DNA of 64,000 nucleotides from Algoriphagus sp. TR-M9 (GCF_027594545.1 NZ_CP115160.1:3902501-3966500), one strand, 5' to 3'. Counted from the first letter of the stretch, positions 51,587 through 61,506 are shown. Notes: a model not told the origin generated them from the letters alone. Numbers and translations: made by a program.

Positions 51587-52015
51587 ATGGCCGAAAATCC
51601 CATTTCAGAAATCCAATCCTACGTCCAGTCCTGGGCGGATAGGACGGATCAGGTATTACTCCAGATGATGAAGCGCCTCGGCGTGGGCATCACGGAGGAG
51701 CTATTTAAGTCCGTGCAGTCACGGGTGTATGCCCAAGCCTCTGCCATGATCGGCTATGACCTGTCCTTCCTAACCTATGGCCGGTTCAGGGATATGAACG
51801 TCGGCCGTGGCCGGGGCAAAGACCTCTCCCTGAAATTCGAATCCACCACTACCAACCGCGAGATCATCCAGGGGAAGAACCGAAAGCGCTCCAAAGTGGC
51901 AAAATGGTATTCCCGCCCTTTCTATGGCCGACTGAATGCCCTCGAGGGAGCCATTGGCATCCAGATGATGGAGCAAAGTATCCGCGCGGTCAAAACCCCT
52001 CTGACAGATGATTAG
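51587..52015 (+). CDS. Tail-associated protein before tape measure
   Basis: A 142-residue helical protein (ISEIQSYVQSWADRTDQVLL) ending in basic residues and overlapping the tape measure by 8 bases. Position fits a tail completion or tape-measure chaperone. No family recognised. Confidence 0.55.
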   Translation: MAENPISEIQSYVQSWADRTDQVLLQMMKRLGVGITEELFKSVQSRVYAQASAMIGYDLSFLTYGRFRDMNVGRGRGKDLSLKFESTTTNREIIQGKNRKRSKVAKWYSRPFYGRLNALEGAIGIQMMEQSIRAVKTPLTDD

Positions 52016-55000
52016 ACAGGATACCGTGCAGATGCGCATGGAGATCGACGGCAAGCAGTCGATCTCCGAACTCGGCAAGCAGGAAATGGCCGCTTACGAG
52101 TACCGCTCCGAACTCAAGCAGATCAAGGAAGAGCAAGTGGCCCTGGAGCGTGAGTCCAAGAAAGTGGATAAGATCCGCGAGCGCTATGACAGACTCACCA
52201 AGCAGGTCAAGGAACTGGAAGCCGCCGGTAAGACCACCGGTAAAGCATATATCAAGACTGCTACCCAGTTAGGCAAAGTCTCCGAGCAACTTCGCTCTGC
52301 AGAGAAGGCTACCAAAGACCTCGCTTCCAGTCAGGCCCGGTACAAGGCCACTGCTGACAAACTCGACGAAACGAACCTAAAGATCAAGTCCCTTCGCAAA
52401 GAAATGGGCTTGGCTGGAATGACTATGTCCCAGCTTAGAAGCCATCAGCGGGATCTCCAGCGTGAGATGGATAAGGGCATCACCAAGGGCACGGAGCGAT
52501 ATGAGCGGCTGAAGCGAGAGATCCAGGAAGTGAATGGTGCCATCCGGGCGCAGCGGGCAGATGTCAATGGCACTACTTCCGCATGGTCCAAGATCAAGAC
52601 AGAGATCACGCGCTTTGGTGTATTGGCATTGGGATACCTGGGAGCGCAGGAATTATTGGGCAGGATCGGTAACCTGGTAAGAGGAGCTGCTGAACTTTCT
52701 GATGCCCTTTCTGATGTGCGGAAAACTACAGATCTGACCGATGCTTCAGTCAAAGAGCTGAACAAAGATCTCGGAGACCTGAATACCCGTACAGCCAGAA
52801 AAGAGCTTCTGGGCATGGCAGAAATTGCCGGTCGACTCGGGATCAAAGGCAAGGCTGATATCCTTGGATTTGTCAATGCTGCAGATCAGATAAATGTGGC
52901 ACTGGGCGATTCTCTGGGAGAAACTGAGACCGTCATGCGTGAGCTGGGCAAGCTTACCAGTACCTACAAAATCCAGGAGGCTTATGGCATCGAGGAATCA
53001 TTGCTCCGGGTAGGCTCTGCTATCAATGAGCTCGGCATGGCCAGCACGGCCAACGAGGGAAATATAGTAGACTTCACCAGGCGCATGGGTGGAATTGCCC
53101 CATTGGCCAAGATCTCAGTTCAGGAGATTCTGGGTATGGGAGCTACACTGGATTCCCTTGGCCAGACATCGGAAACTTCATCTACTGCACTTTCCAAGCT
53201 ATTCATCAATATGGCGAAGAATGCCAAGGAATATGCCCGATTTGCCAAGATGGAAATGGCTGACTTTGTGAACCTGATGAATACAGATGCCAATGAAGCA
53301 TTCATTCGGGTACTTGAGGGAATCCAGGATAATTCAGCCGGAATCACCGAACTGGCCGGGACACTCGGAGACCTGGGCGAAGATGGCGGTAGAGTGGTGG
53401 GTGTACTCGGTACTTTGGCCAATAACACCAAGTTGCTCCGGGAGCAGCAGGCACTTTCCAACCGCTCATTTCAGGAAGGCACTTCCATCACCGAGGAATT
53501 TCAGGTCAAAAATGAAAATCTAGCGGCCTCGCTGGCCAAGGTGCAGCGTTGGATCAACCAGGCTTTCATCAATTCTACTTTTATGAATTTCCTGGAAAAA
53601 TCCATCGGAAAATTGGCTGACTGGGCCATGGGAATAGATGAAGCCACACGTGCATTTCAGGGACAGGAGAAATACGTCCAAAGCCTGGAGCGTAAGCTTC
53701 CGGATCTCATTAATCGATATGATGAACTTGACACGTATGCTGTCCGAAATACTGAACAGCAGGAAGAAATGGCCAAGATCATTGAGGAAATTGCTCGCCT
53801 GGTACCAACTGCAGTGACCGAATTTGATGAATACGGTAAGGCCATCGGAATCAGTACAGGAAAAGTCCGGGAGTTTACCAAAGCGCAAAAAGAGGCGCTG
53901 AAACTTCAGAATGCAGATGCCATTGCTGAGCAAAGGGATCATCTTAAACTTTTGGAAAATGACATTCTCCGGATCTCGTGGGCATTACAGCGCCGAGATG
54001 ATGAAGGAGACCTATTCAAATACGTGACCTCACAGTCAGGATTGGCCCAGCAGAAAGTCAAGCTTACTGCAGACGAGATCCGCAACCTTCAAAAAGAACT
54101 CAATAGCCTGAATGATCAGAAGCTCGGGAGAATGCAGATCCTTGCTGATCTGGGCGATGATGAAGCCGTAAGTCAGTTTGCATTCCAGGGAGCTCCGGCC
54201 TCACTGGGCAGAGCCGGATTTTTCCAATCCGATCCTATTGCAGACAGCGAAAGCTCAGCTAGTTCAAGCTCAGCTGAGCAGGAGATTGACAAGATGCTGG
54301 AGAAATTCAAGGACTTTCAGCAGACCGTCAAAGATCTGAACGCTGAAGCCGAGCTTGACCGGCTGGAGAAGGACTCCAGGGAAATCGCCCAGATTGAGCA
54401 GAAATTCCAGACCCTTCGCGAAAAGGCACTGGAATATTACAATCAGGGCTATCTGGACAAGCAGACCTATGATCAGACCGTTGCACAGCTTGACAGCCTG
54501 CAGAATGAATATCAGGACAGAGCTATTGATGAGCAAAATGAAGCCGTCAAAGAAAAGCGCGCAAAATTCCAGGAAGACATTGCCCTAATGGCCATGGATG
54601 AGCAGGAGCAGGAGATTGAGCAAACACAAAGGAAATTTGATGCACTGATTGCACAGGCTCAGGAATATGGACTGGACACTGCAGAACTGGAACGCCTCCG
54701 GAGGGAGACCATTGAGGAGATCAACAAGGAATTCGATGAGCGCCTGCTGAAGCAAAAGCAGCAAACCAATGATCGCCAGCTGAGGGCAGACATGGAAATG
54801 CGCCAGGCCCAGATTGAGGTGACCATGGAATATGCCCGCATCGCCGGTGAGGCCATCAACCTGGTAGGCAAGAAAGGCGGCGAGCTCACAGCATTTCAGA
54901 AAATCCTGGCTTTGGCACAGATCGGTATAGATACCGGAGCGGCCATCATGAAAGCCGAGCTTGTGGCCCTGCAGGCTGCCTCAGCCGGCGGACCTGCAGC

Positions 55001-55565
55001 ACCTTTCATCTATAAGGCAACCAAGCTCAGCATCATTGGGTCAATATTGGCAGCTGCAGGCAGAGCCAAGAACCTGTTCAGCAATTCCGAAGTGCCGGAA
55101 TTTGGTCAGAGCGAAGGAGAAGGGAACACTCCTGTCCGTGGAAGATCCACAGGAGCGCCAAAGAATTCATACTACTTTGGTGGAGCCACAGGAGGTGGAC
55201 TTGGGTTTGGCGACCAGTACGGAGAGTATGCCGGCTATGTGCACCGTCATGAGTATGTGATCCCAGAGGCTGTGCGCAAAGAGCCGATCGTTCAGATGCA
55301 GATCGAGCCGCTTTTGGAGTCCCTCCGGATGAGGGCATTCTCCGGTAGATCATTCTATAATGGCGGGGAAACCTCACCAACGGCAAGTCCTACTGCTGCA
55401 GTAAATCCTGTTCCTGGAGTTGATAATTCCGGATTGATCAAAGCTCTGAACAGGCTAAACCACAATCTGGAAAACCCACTTCCTAGTGAAGCCTACCTGG
55501 TATACTCAAAAGATGAAGCATTCCGAAAAGAGGCGAAAGATCTGGAAAAAAGGTATAAAGCTTAA
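52008..55565 (+). CDS. Phage tail tape measure protein
   Basis: An 1185-residue protein, the longest in the prophage. It starts with a long coiled coil (residues about 20-190), then a helical hydrophobic tape-measure core (PF10145-like: SDALSDVRKTTDLTDASVKE and LNKDLGDLNTRTARKE), a second coiled coil (650-850) and an alanine-rich hydrophobic stretch near the end. Its length would set tail length, roughly 175 nm at 1.5 angstrom per residue. A terminator follows directly. Confidence 0.9.
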   Translation: MIRQDTVQMRMEIDGKQSISELGKQEMAAYEYRSELKQIKEEQVALERESKKVDKIRERYDRLTKQVKELEAAGKTTGKAYIKTATQLGKVSEQLRSAEKATKDLASSQARYKATADKLDETNLKIKSLRKEMGLAGMTMSQLRSHQRDLQREMDKGITKGTERYERLKREIQEVNGAIRAQRADVNGTTSAWSKIKTEITRFGVLALGYLGAQELLGRIGNLVRGAAELSDALSDVRKTTDLTDASVKELNKDLGDLNTRTARKELLGMAEIAGRLGIKGKADILGFVNAADQINVALGDSLGETETVMRELGKLTSTYKIQEAYGIEESLLRVGSAINELGMASTANEGNIVDFTRRMGGIAPLAKISVQEILGMGATLDSLGQTSETSSTALSKLFINMAKNAKEYARFAKMEMADFVNLMNTDANEAFIRVLEGIQDNSAGITELAGTLGDLGEDGGRVVGVLGTLANNTKLLREQQALSNRSFQEGTSITEEFQVKNENLAASLAKVQRWINQAFINSTFMNFLEKSIGKLADWAMGIDEATRAFQGQEKYVQSLERKLPDLINRYDELDTYAVRNTEQQEEMAKIIEEIARLVPTAVTEFDEYGKAIGISTGKVREFTKAQKEALKLQNADAIAEQRDHLKLLENDILRISWALQRRDDEGDLFKYVTSQSGLAQQKVKLTADEIRNLQKELNSLNDQKLGRMQILADLGDDEAVSQFAFQGAPASLGRAGFFQSDPIADSESSASSSSAEQEIDKMLEKFKDFQQTVKDLNAEAELDRLEKDSREIAQIEQKFQTLREKALEYYNQGYLDKQTYDQTVAQLDSLQNEYQDRAIDEQNEAVKEKRAKFQEDIALMAMDEQEQEIEQTQRKFDALIAQAQEYGLDTAELERLRRETIEEINKEFDERLLKQKQQTNDRQLRADMEMRQAQIEVTMEYARIAGEAINLVGKKGGELTAFQKILALAQIGIDTGAAIMKAELVALQAASAGGPAAPFIYKATKLSIIGSILAAAGRAKNLFSNSEVPEFGQSEGEGNTPVRGRSTGAPKNSYYFGGATGGGLGFGDQYGEYAGYVHRHEYVIPEAVRKEPIVQMQIEPLLESLRMRAFSGRSFYNGGETSPTASPTAAVNPVPGVDNSGLIKALNRLNHNLENPLPSEAYLVYSKDEAFRKEAKDLEKRYKA

Positions 55566-55567
55566 GG

Positions 55568-55604
55568 ATTCCCGCTGATTGGAAAGTCAGCGGGAATTTT
55601 TATT
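55568..55604 (+). terminator. Terminator after tape measure
   Basis: ATTCCCGCTGA (55568-55578) pairs with TCAGCGGGAAT (55587-55597), with TTTTATTTT after it. Confidence 0.85.
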
Positions 55605-55633
55605 TTAGGTTAGATTTTTAACTAACCTATCTT

Positions 55634-56545
55634 ATGAATTTTGTAGCAATTGACTTTGAGACAGCTACGTCTCAACGCAATAGCCCATGCGAAATTGGGC
55701 TTACTTTTATCGAAGACTGGAAAATCAAGGAAACAAAAAGTTGGCTGATCAAGCCAGAAAGCAATTATTATGATTCCTATAATATCAGAATTCACGGAAT
55801 CACCCCAGACGACACAAAAGATAAACCTGAGTTTGGAGATCTTTGGTCGGAAATCAGGCCTTATGTTGAGAACAAATTTCTGATTGCTCATAATGCAGGT
55901 TTTGACTTTAGTGTGCTTAGAAAAAGTCTTGAACTCTATGATTTAGATTTCCCTGAGTTATCCTACAGCTGCAGTTATATTTTTTCAAAAAAAGTATGGC
56001 CAGGACTACCAGGCTATGGTCTTCGGGATCTTTGCACTTTTAATCAAATTCAATTCAGCCATCACCGAGCCGGTGATGATAGTCTAGCAGCCGCAAAACT
56101 CTCTTTGAAAGCTTTTGCCGAAATAGGACTTGAATCGCTAGAACAGTTCACAGACAAATTACAAGTCAACATTGGTCGACTATTCCCAGGTGGTTATAAG
56201 CCTTCAGAAACCAAGAGAGTTTACTATCCCAAAGAGACAAAACAATATACTGGGGACCCAGAAAAGCATAACCCTGATAGCATTTTCTATGGAAGAAATG
56301 TCCTCTTCACAGGCAAAATGGATTCTATGACAAGAGACGAAGCTAACCAGGCAATTGCGGATATAGGAGGTACTCCAATGAAGGGTTTTAATAATTCTAT
56401 AGAATTCTTAGTGGTGGGACAACAAGATTATAGAGTAGTTGGAGACGATGGAATGAGTTCCAAGCAGGAAAAAACCATCAAGCTTATTGAAAAAGGAAAA
56501 TCAATCGAAATAATGTCAGAAGATGACTTTTTAAGAAACCTATAA
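55634..56545 (+). CDS. DnaQ-like exonuclease with BRCT domain
   Basis: The N-terminal 170 residues are a DEDDh 3'-5' exonuclease: D7 and E9 in AIDFETA, D in IAHNAGFDFSVLRK, and H-x-A-x-D in HHRAGDDSLAAAKL. Residues about 215-303 form a BRCT domain (NVLFTGKMDSMTRDEANQAI, then VVGQQDYRVVGDDG). The pairing resembles bacterial exonuclease-BRCT fusions of the DNA polymerase III epsilon type. It is A+T-rich and after the tail terminator, so it is probably a moron. A role in DNA repair or counter-defence is inference. Confidence 0.8.
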   Translation: MNFVAIDFETATSQRNSPCEIGLTFIEDWKIKETKSWLIKPESNYYDSYNIRIHGITPDDTKDKPEFGDLWSEIRPYVENKFLIAHNAGFDFSVLRKSLELYDLDFPELSYSCSYIFSKKVWPGLPGYGLRDLCTFNQIQFSHHRAGDDSLAAAKLSLKAFAEIGLESLEQFTDKLQVNIGRLFPGGYKPSETKRVYYPKETKQYTGDPEKHNPDSIFYGRNVLFTGKMDSMTRDEANQAIADIGGTPMKGFNNSIEFLVVGQQDYRVVGDDGMSSKQEKTIKLIEKGKSIEIMSEDDFLRNL

Positions 56546-56556
56546 ATCAAAAAATA

Positions 56557-57201
56557 ATGACCTGCCAAAACTGCCAGAAAGAAATCAAAGACACAGTTTT
56601 TCAATTCAACCATATTGTAGATGGCATTACAGCTAAGTTTATCCAGAAATACACGGATTTGGATAGCGAATCCTACTGCAAAAAATGCAGTGAAACAATC
56701 ATTCCTGAAGCAAAAAGAAACTTCTTTACCCTAAAAAATGAAGCCGAAAGCTACATCAAAAATCATATAGCAATCATTCCTATAATCACTCTACACAGCC
56801 CAAAAGATTGGGATTATACTACTCTTGAGATTGTCAGTGGCCAATCCGTATCCGGGACTGGATTAATATCAGAAATAGCTTCAAACTGGACTGATTTTTT
56901 TGGAATGCAATCTGGCAGTTTCAATAAAAAACTAAAGGAGGGAGAGGACCTTTGCAAGGCTCAATTGAGAATTCAAACACTTAACTTGGGGGGGAATGCC
57001 ATTATAGGCACTGATATAGACTATTCAGAGGCAGGAGGAGGAAAAGGAATGTTAATGGTATGTATGGCCGGAACTGCTATCAAAATCCGAAATCTTGATT
57101 CTTTAAAAATAGACCGAGATATTCTTAATAATTTACAAGTTCATTCTCAAACACTCCTAGAGTGCGAGGCTTTTGAACGAAATAGAGATCTGAACATCTA
57201 G
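56557..57201 (+). CDS. Zinc-ribbon plus UPF0145 (YbjQ-like) protein
   Basis: A 214-residue protein. The N-terminus has CQNC...CKKC, a two-pair zinc ribbon. Residues about 90-185 match the YbjQ/UPF0145 heavy-metal-binding-like domain (IVSGQSVSGTGLISEIASNW, LNLGGNAIIGTDIDYSEAGG). The biochemical role of UPF0145 is not settled. It lies 12 bases after the exonuclease, so they form an operon. Confidence 0.75.
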   Translation: MTCQNCQKEIKDTVFQFNHIVDGITAKFIQKYTDLDSESYCKKCSETIIPEAKRNFFTLKNEAESYIKNHIAIIPIITLHSPKDWDYTTLEIVSGQSVSGTGLISEIASNWTDFFGMQSGSFNKKLKEGEDLCKAQLRIQTLNLGGNAIIGTDIDYSEAGGGKGMLMVCMAGTAIKIRNLDSLKIDRDILNNLQVHSQTLLECEAFERNRDLNI

Positions 57202-57223
57202 TATTTTTTGCCATCTTTACACC

Positions 57224-57328
57224 GCTGACCTTCTTGGATTAAACCGTACGCGCTCTCGCAACCCCACTGGGGTTTGCGGAGAGTGGGTGAAAGTCCCATG
57301 CCGATTGCGCGTGCGCAAGAAGGTCAGC
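57224..57328 (+). ncRNA. Candidate structured RNA, branched 105-nt fold
   Basis: GCTGACCTTCTTG (57224-57236) pairs perfectly with CAAGAAGGTCAGC (57316-57328). Inside, GTACGCGC (57246-57253) pairs with GCGCGTGC (57307-57314). Two hairpins lie within: CTCTCGCAACCCCA with TGGGGTTTGCGGAGAG (57254-57283), and TGGG/CCCA around TGAAAGT (57284-57298). Compact, G+C-rich and without a credible frame. The GTGAAAGTC core is reminiscent of intron/ribozyme elements, but I cannot assign it. Confidence 0.5.
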
Positions 57329-57350
57329 AGCACCGTATAACCCCACCTCT

Positions 57351-57563
57351 ATGGCACTAGATGAACGATTTTCCCGACTCCTTACCCAGGACGATTTTGA
57401 CCTGCTAAACTCCCATTACACGTTGGATCTAGACTATACCTCAGCTGCAGACTATCGCAGAGCTCAGGTAATCTGGAACCTTCACGCTAAATGCGAAAGC
57501 CTATCCGATCAACTAAAGCAAAAAGACACTGAAGGCAAACGCCTCAAAACGCCGGAAAATTGA
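57351..57563 (+). CDS. Small hypothetical protein, end of prophage
   Basis: A 70-residue protein with the segment RLLTQDDFDLLNSHYTLDLD. Its last 20 bases overlap the integrase end in convergent orientation. Unknown function. Confidence 0.5.
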   Translation: MALDERFSRLLTQDDFDLLNSHYTLDLDYTSAADYRRAQVIWNLHAKCESLSDQLKQKDTEGKRLKTPEN

Positions 57564-58761
57564 ATTCGACTTCGTCATCTTCAAACATCCCTAGATCCCG
57601 GAGGTAATTATCCGTTTCGGTAATACTCCAGTGCCGGCACTGGCGCTGGACTTTTTTCATATCCTTTGTCGCCTGATAAAGCTTGATCGCTCCGGTGTGC
57701 TTCCAGGAATATAGCGTCTGTCCACCGGTGATTCCCAAAAAATCCAAATGCGGCTTGTACCGCTTGGTACTATAGTGCTTGGAATATGGCTCTGGTCCCG
57801 GTTCCCCTTTGTTACCAAAAATGAAAAAATCATTATTATGGTCTAGAACTCCAAACTCCCGGATCAGCTGACGAAGGCCATCCGGAATAATCACAAACTG
57901 GTTTTTGTGATTTTTGGACAGCTGCTTCTTTTCTCCCTTCACTTCTACCTGTGCACTGATCAGCAACTTATTCCCACGGATATCCCTAACCTTCAGCAAC
58001 TGAATTTCCTTAGGTCTAGCCAGCGTGTAGTAAATGAAAGCACAGAATAAAAGCATCTGAGGATCTTTTTCCCTCAGATGATCCTTTACCCTCTTCGCCT
58101 GGACATCACTATAGGGAATGTGGGAAGAATTGGAAACCCTCAGTTTAGAAACCTCCTTCGCAGGATTTTCATCAAGCACCTTTCTTTTTACCAGGTAATT
58201 AAAAACTGTATCCAGCCAGATTTTATAATTGTTCCTGGTTCGATTGGATACTCCTACCCTGATCACTGTCTTTCCTTTCTTGACCGGTCGCTCATTGGTC
58301 AGGTAACTCAAAAATGCAAAAACCTGATCTTGGTCAAATCGCGTAAGAGGCAAATCGGTCAGTTTCCGATCAGCTAAATATTCTTCAAAAACATTCAAAA
58401 ATGAATTGTATCCGTCCACTGCCCGATCTCCTACCTCCCCGGAATGTTCTTTAGTGAACCACTGAAAGGCTTTTAAAATACTCTTTGGCCTTGGATCATG
58501 CTTTTGCCGTTGGGTCTTACCAGAACTATCGATGTATGCACCATCCTTCAGTGCTTTGTCGATTTCAGTTTTGATCCGCTGAGCTTCAGCATACCGCTCC
58601 GGAGCAGTCTTGAATTTGGCAGATAAGTAATCAAGTTTACGGATTAATTTTTCTGTAGCTACATCCCAGACCCAAAATTCAACATACCAGCGCTTGCTGA
58701 GATCACCACCGCGATCCCGGATTTCGCACATTCGGTACTCGTATATTGGTTTGTCCGCCAT
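57544..58761 (-). CDS. int: Tyrosine recombinase, prophage integrase
   Basis: A 405-residue integrase from ATG 58761; the frame runs on to 58824 but the natural N-terminus MADKPIYEYRM begins here. The catalytic domain shows box I YYTLARPKEIQLLKV with arginine kept, box II LYSWKHTGAI where the usual Arg is Lys (frequent in Bacteroidota phages), and CRHWSITETDNYLRDLG with His and the Tyr nucleophile. It sits 91 bp from the tRNA att site. It should integrate the phage into tRNA-Met. Confidence 0.85.
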   Translation of the reverse strand: MADKPIYEYRMCEIRDRGGDLSKRWYVEFWVWDVATEKLIRKLDYLSAKFKTAPERYAEAQRIKTEIDKALKDGAYIDSSGKTQRQKHDPRPKSILKAFQWFTKEHSGEVGDRAVDGYNSFLNVFEEYLADRKLTDLPLTRFDQDQVFAFLSYLTNERPVKKGKTVIRVGVSNRTRNNYKIWLDTVFNYLVKRKVLDENPAKEVSKLRVSNSSHIPYSDVQAKRVKDHLREKDPQMLLFCAFIYYTLARPKEIQLLKVRDIRGNKLLISAQVEVKGEKKQLSKNHKNQFVIIPDGLRQLIREFGVLDHNNDFFIFGNKGEPGPEPYSKHYSTKRYKPHLDFLGITGGQTLYSWKHTGAIKLYQATKDMKKVQRQCRHWSITETDNYLRDLGMFEDDEVEFNFPAF

Positions 58762-58807
58762 AAAAAATAAGCCTATTCCTGTAGCAATTTTTGTAGCAAA
58801 AACAGAG

Positions 58808-58840
58808 AAGGGGTTGCAAATCATTGATTCACAACCCCTT
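58808..58840 (-). terminator. Phage-supplied terminator after tRNA-Met
   Basis: AAGGGGTTG (58808-58816) and CAACCCCTT (58832-58840) form a 9-bp stem; TTTTT follows on the minus strand after a few bases. It ends the tRNA transcript inside phage DNA. Confidence 0.6.
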
Positions 58841-58852
58841 ATACTCTCAATG

Positions 58853-58925
<73 letters not shown>

Positions 58926-58991
58926 ATATATTTTTAAAGCTTAGTGCTTCTTTTTTCTTATCTCAACCCGCCCTTCCGGCGAATGGTGATA

Positions 58992-59024
58992 CAAAAGTAG
59001 ATGTTTTGATTTAAAATGCAAAAC
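58992..59024 (-). promoter_or_regulatory. Promoter of tRNA-Met
   Basis: On the minus strand TTTTGC (59024-59019) and TACTTTTG (58999-58992) are 19 bases apart, matching the Bacteroidota TTTG / TAnnTTTG consensus. They lie about 67 bases upstream of the tRNA. Confidence 0.65.
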
Positions 59025-59195
59025 CAAACTCAATAATTTTTCCTAACACCCCCCAAAACAAGCACCCGCTTCCCTACTCTGAACACACTAATTTACTCAT
59101 GTGCAGCCCCTTGCCTAGAGCAGTCTTTATTAGACAACATCCCAAATTTTATTTTGTACAAATCCCAAAACCCATCCTAATGTCTAAAAATCAAG

Positions 59196-59203
59196 TACCT
59201 TTG
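59196..59203 (+). promoter_or_regulatory. -7 element upstream of era
   Basis: TACCTTTG at 59196-59203 fits TAnnTTTG, 17 bases before the era ATG. A matching -33 TTTG at the right spacing is not seen. Confidence 0.45.
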
Positions 59204-59219
59204 TGAAAAATTCAATAGA

Positions 59220-60113
59220 ATGACTCAAAGCAAGCACCAAGCAGGATTCGTAAACATCATCGGAAAACCAAATGTGGGCAAATCCACCCTGATGAACATC
59301 CTCATCGGTGAGCGTCTTTCCATCATTTCATCCAAATCCCAGACTACCCGGCACCGCATCCTAGGGCTGATCAACGAAGAAAATTACCAGATTGTTTTTT
59401 CAGACACCCCAGGAATGCTTAAACCCCAATATGAGCTCCACAAAAACATGATGAGTTTTGTGAACATCTCGATGGAAGACGCGGACATCATACTTTTTGT
59501 TACAGATCTTTATGAAACGGATGAGGAGATCGAAGAGATCATCACTAAAATCAACGAGTCAGGAGTACCGGTACTACTGGCCATCAACAAGATAGACCTG
59601 GCAAAAGAAGGACAACTAGAAAAGGTCACAGCTTATTGGACTTCAAGAATCAACGCGAGTACCGTGATCCCGATCTCCGCCGGCGAAAATTTCAACATAG
59701 ACCGGGTAAAACAAGAAATCCTGGATAGGCTTCCAGAACATCCGGCATTTTACGATAAAGAGGAACTAACTGACCGCTCAGAGCGGTTCTTTGCCTCCGA
59801 GATCATCCGTGAAAAAATCTTCAAAAACTACAAGAAAGAAATTCCTTACAGCACTGAAGTGGTAATCGAGGACTTTCATGTAAAAAGCAATATCATCCGA
59901 ATCCGCGCCACAATCTATGTGGAAAGAGACAGCCAAAAAGGAATAATTATTGGAGACAAAGGAGCAGCCATAAAACGGGTGGGAATCCAAGCCCGGGAGG
60001 AGCTGGAAAAATTCTTTGGTAAGAAAATCTTTTTGGAAACTTTTGTGAAGGTGGAATCGGACTGGAGGAAAAACAAACAGAAACTGAAAAAATTTGGGTA
60101 CGACCCGACTTAA
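59220..60113 (+). CDS. era: GTPase Era
   Basis: A 297-residue GTPase with G1 GKPNVGKST (about residue 16-24), G3 DTPGM, G4 NKID, a KH domain with GDKGAAIKRVGIQAREEL and an ending motif WRKNKQKLKKFGY. Era helps 30S ribosome maturation by binding the 3' end of 16S rRNA. Length and order are standard. It is followed after 2 bases by der, as in other Bacteroidota. Confidence 0.97.
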   Translation: MTQSKHQAGFVNIIGKPNVGKSTLMNILIGERLSIISSKSQTTRHRILGLINEENYQIVFSDTPGMLKPQYELHKNMMSFVNISMEDADIILFVTDLYETDEEIEEIITKINESGVPVLLAINKIDLAKEGQLEKVTAYWTSRINASTVIPISAGENFNIDRVKQEILDRLPEHPAFYDKEELTDRSERFFASEIIREKIFKNYKKEIPYSTEVVIEDFHVKSNIIRIRATIYVERDSQKGIIIGDKGAAIKRVGIQAREELEKFFGKKIFLETFVKVESDWRKNKQKLKKFGYDPT

Positions 60114-60115
60114 TT

Positions 60116-61429
60116 ATGGCAAATATTGTAGCAATTGTAGGCAGACCAAATGTGGGCAAATCCACTTTGTTTAACCGGTTAATAGAGGAAAGAAAAGCCA
60201 TAGAAGACAATATGAGCGGCGTAACCCGTGACAGACATTATGGTCATGCGCAGTGGGGAGGCAAATTTTTCTCAGTAATAGATACCGGCGGATATGTGAC
60301 AGGCTCTGATGATGTCTATGAAGCAGAGATCAGAAAACAGGTAAAACTGGCTATAGAAGAAGCCGACGTCATTCTCTTTGTGGTGGATTGCCACGATGGA
60401 TTGACAGATCTGGACACTGAATTTGCCAATGAACTGAGATCCACCGAAAAACCGATTTTCCTAGTTGCGAATAAAGCTGACAACCAGGAAAAAAGTTTTA
60501 TGGCCAATGAATTCTACGCCTTAGGTGTGAGTGATTACGAAGTATTTCCAATCGCCTCTGCAAGCGGAAGTGGCACAGGAGAGCTTTTGGACGAAATGAT
60601 CAAGCATTTTCAGGATGAAGGAATTGAAGACCCTGATGCAGACACTCCGAAAATCTCCATTTTGGGCCGCCCAAACGTAGGCAAATCATCCTTCCTCAAT
60701 GCCCTGATCGGAAAGGAAAGGTCTATTGTCACCAATGAAGCCGGAACTACCCGTGATGCCATTCACACCCGATACAAGCTTTTTGGTCAAGACTTCATCA
60801 TAACCGATACAGCAGGAATTCGCAAAAAAGCCAAAGTCAAAGAGGATATAGAGTTCTACTCTGTCATGCGATCCCTTCGCACCCTGGAGGAGTCTGATGT
60901 GGTAATAGTCATGGTGGATGCCACTAGAGGACTGGAAGCCCAGGACATTAACTTGATCGCGCTTGCCATCAAGAATAATAAAGGCATCATGATCATGGTA
61001 AATAAGTGGGATCTAATTGAAAAAGACCACAAAACCATGAACACCTTCAAAGAAGACATGCTGGAAAGGCTAGGCGAAAACAAATGGATCCCCATTATTT
61101 TCACCTCAGTCACTGAGAAACAAAGAATTTTCCAGGCGATAGAATTAGCCGTCAAAGTATTCGAGAACAAAACAAGAAGGATCGCCACTTCCAAACTTAA
61201 CGATGTAATACTCGCAGAAATCGAACGATACCCTCCTCCAGCCTGGAAAGGAAAGTATATCAAAATCAAATATGCTACCCAGCTTCCGACCAAAAATCCG
61301 GTATTTGCTTTCTTCTGCAATCTCCCTCAATACATAAAAGCCCCTTATACCCGCTACCTGGAAAACCGCTTAAGGGAAAATTTTGATTTTGAAGGTGTTC
61401 CAATCAAAATCACTTACAAAAACAAATAA
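60116..61429 (+). CDS. der: GTPase Der (EngA), two G domains
   Basis: A 437-residue tandem GTPase: first G1 GRPNVGKST (residues 9-17), second G1 GRPNVGKSS near 183, each with DTGG/DTAG, NKAD/NKWD motifs, and a C-terminal KH-like domain ([17 protein letters not shown]). Der is essential for 50S subunit assembly. The start ATG is 2 bases after era, so they form an operon. Confidence 0.97.
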   Translation: MANIVAIVGRPNVGKSTLFNRLIEERKAIEDNMSGVTRDRHYGHAQWGGKFFSVIDTGGYVTGSDDVYEAEIRKQVKLAIEEADVILFVVDCHDGLTDLDTEFANELRSTEKPIFLVANKADNQEKSFMANEFYALGVSDYEVFPIASASGSGTGELLDEMIKHFQDEGIEDPDADTPKISILGRPNVGKSSFLNALIGKERSIVTNEAGTTRDAIHTRYKLFGQDFIITDTAGIRKKAKVKEDIEFYSVMRSLRTLEESDVVIVMVDATRGLEAQDINLIALAIKNNKGIMIMVNKWDLIEKDHKTMNTFKEDMLERLGENKWIPIIFTSVTEKQRIFQAIELAVKVFENKTRRIATSKLNDVILAEIERYPPPAWKGKYIKIKYATQLPTKNPVFAFFCNLPQYIKAPYTRYLENRLRENFDFEGVPIKITYKNK

Positions 61430-61448
61430 AATATATTTGAGCGGTCTA

Positions 61449-61480
61449 TTGTTTTATTGAACAGACTAGTAATACATTTG
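61449..61480 (+). promoter_or_regulatory. Promoter of small lipoprotein gene
   Basis: TTG at 61449-61451 and TACATTTG at 61473-61480, 21 bases apart, fit the Bacteroidota -33/-7 pattern 27 bases upstream of ATG 61507. Confidence 0.55.
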
Positions 61481-61506
61481 CTGAATAATTAAGAAAACCA
61501 CAAAAA

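Noticed and set aside
57224..57328. Cobalamin riboswitch or group II intron domain V
   Set aside because: The GTGAAAGTC core is similar, but the other conserved parts are missing and no B12 gene or reverse transcriptase is near.
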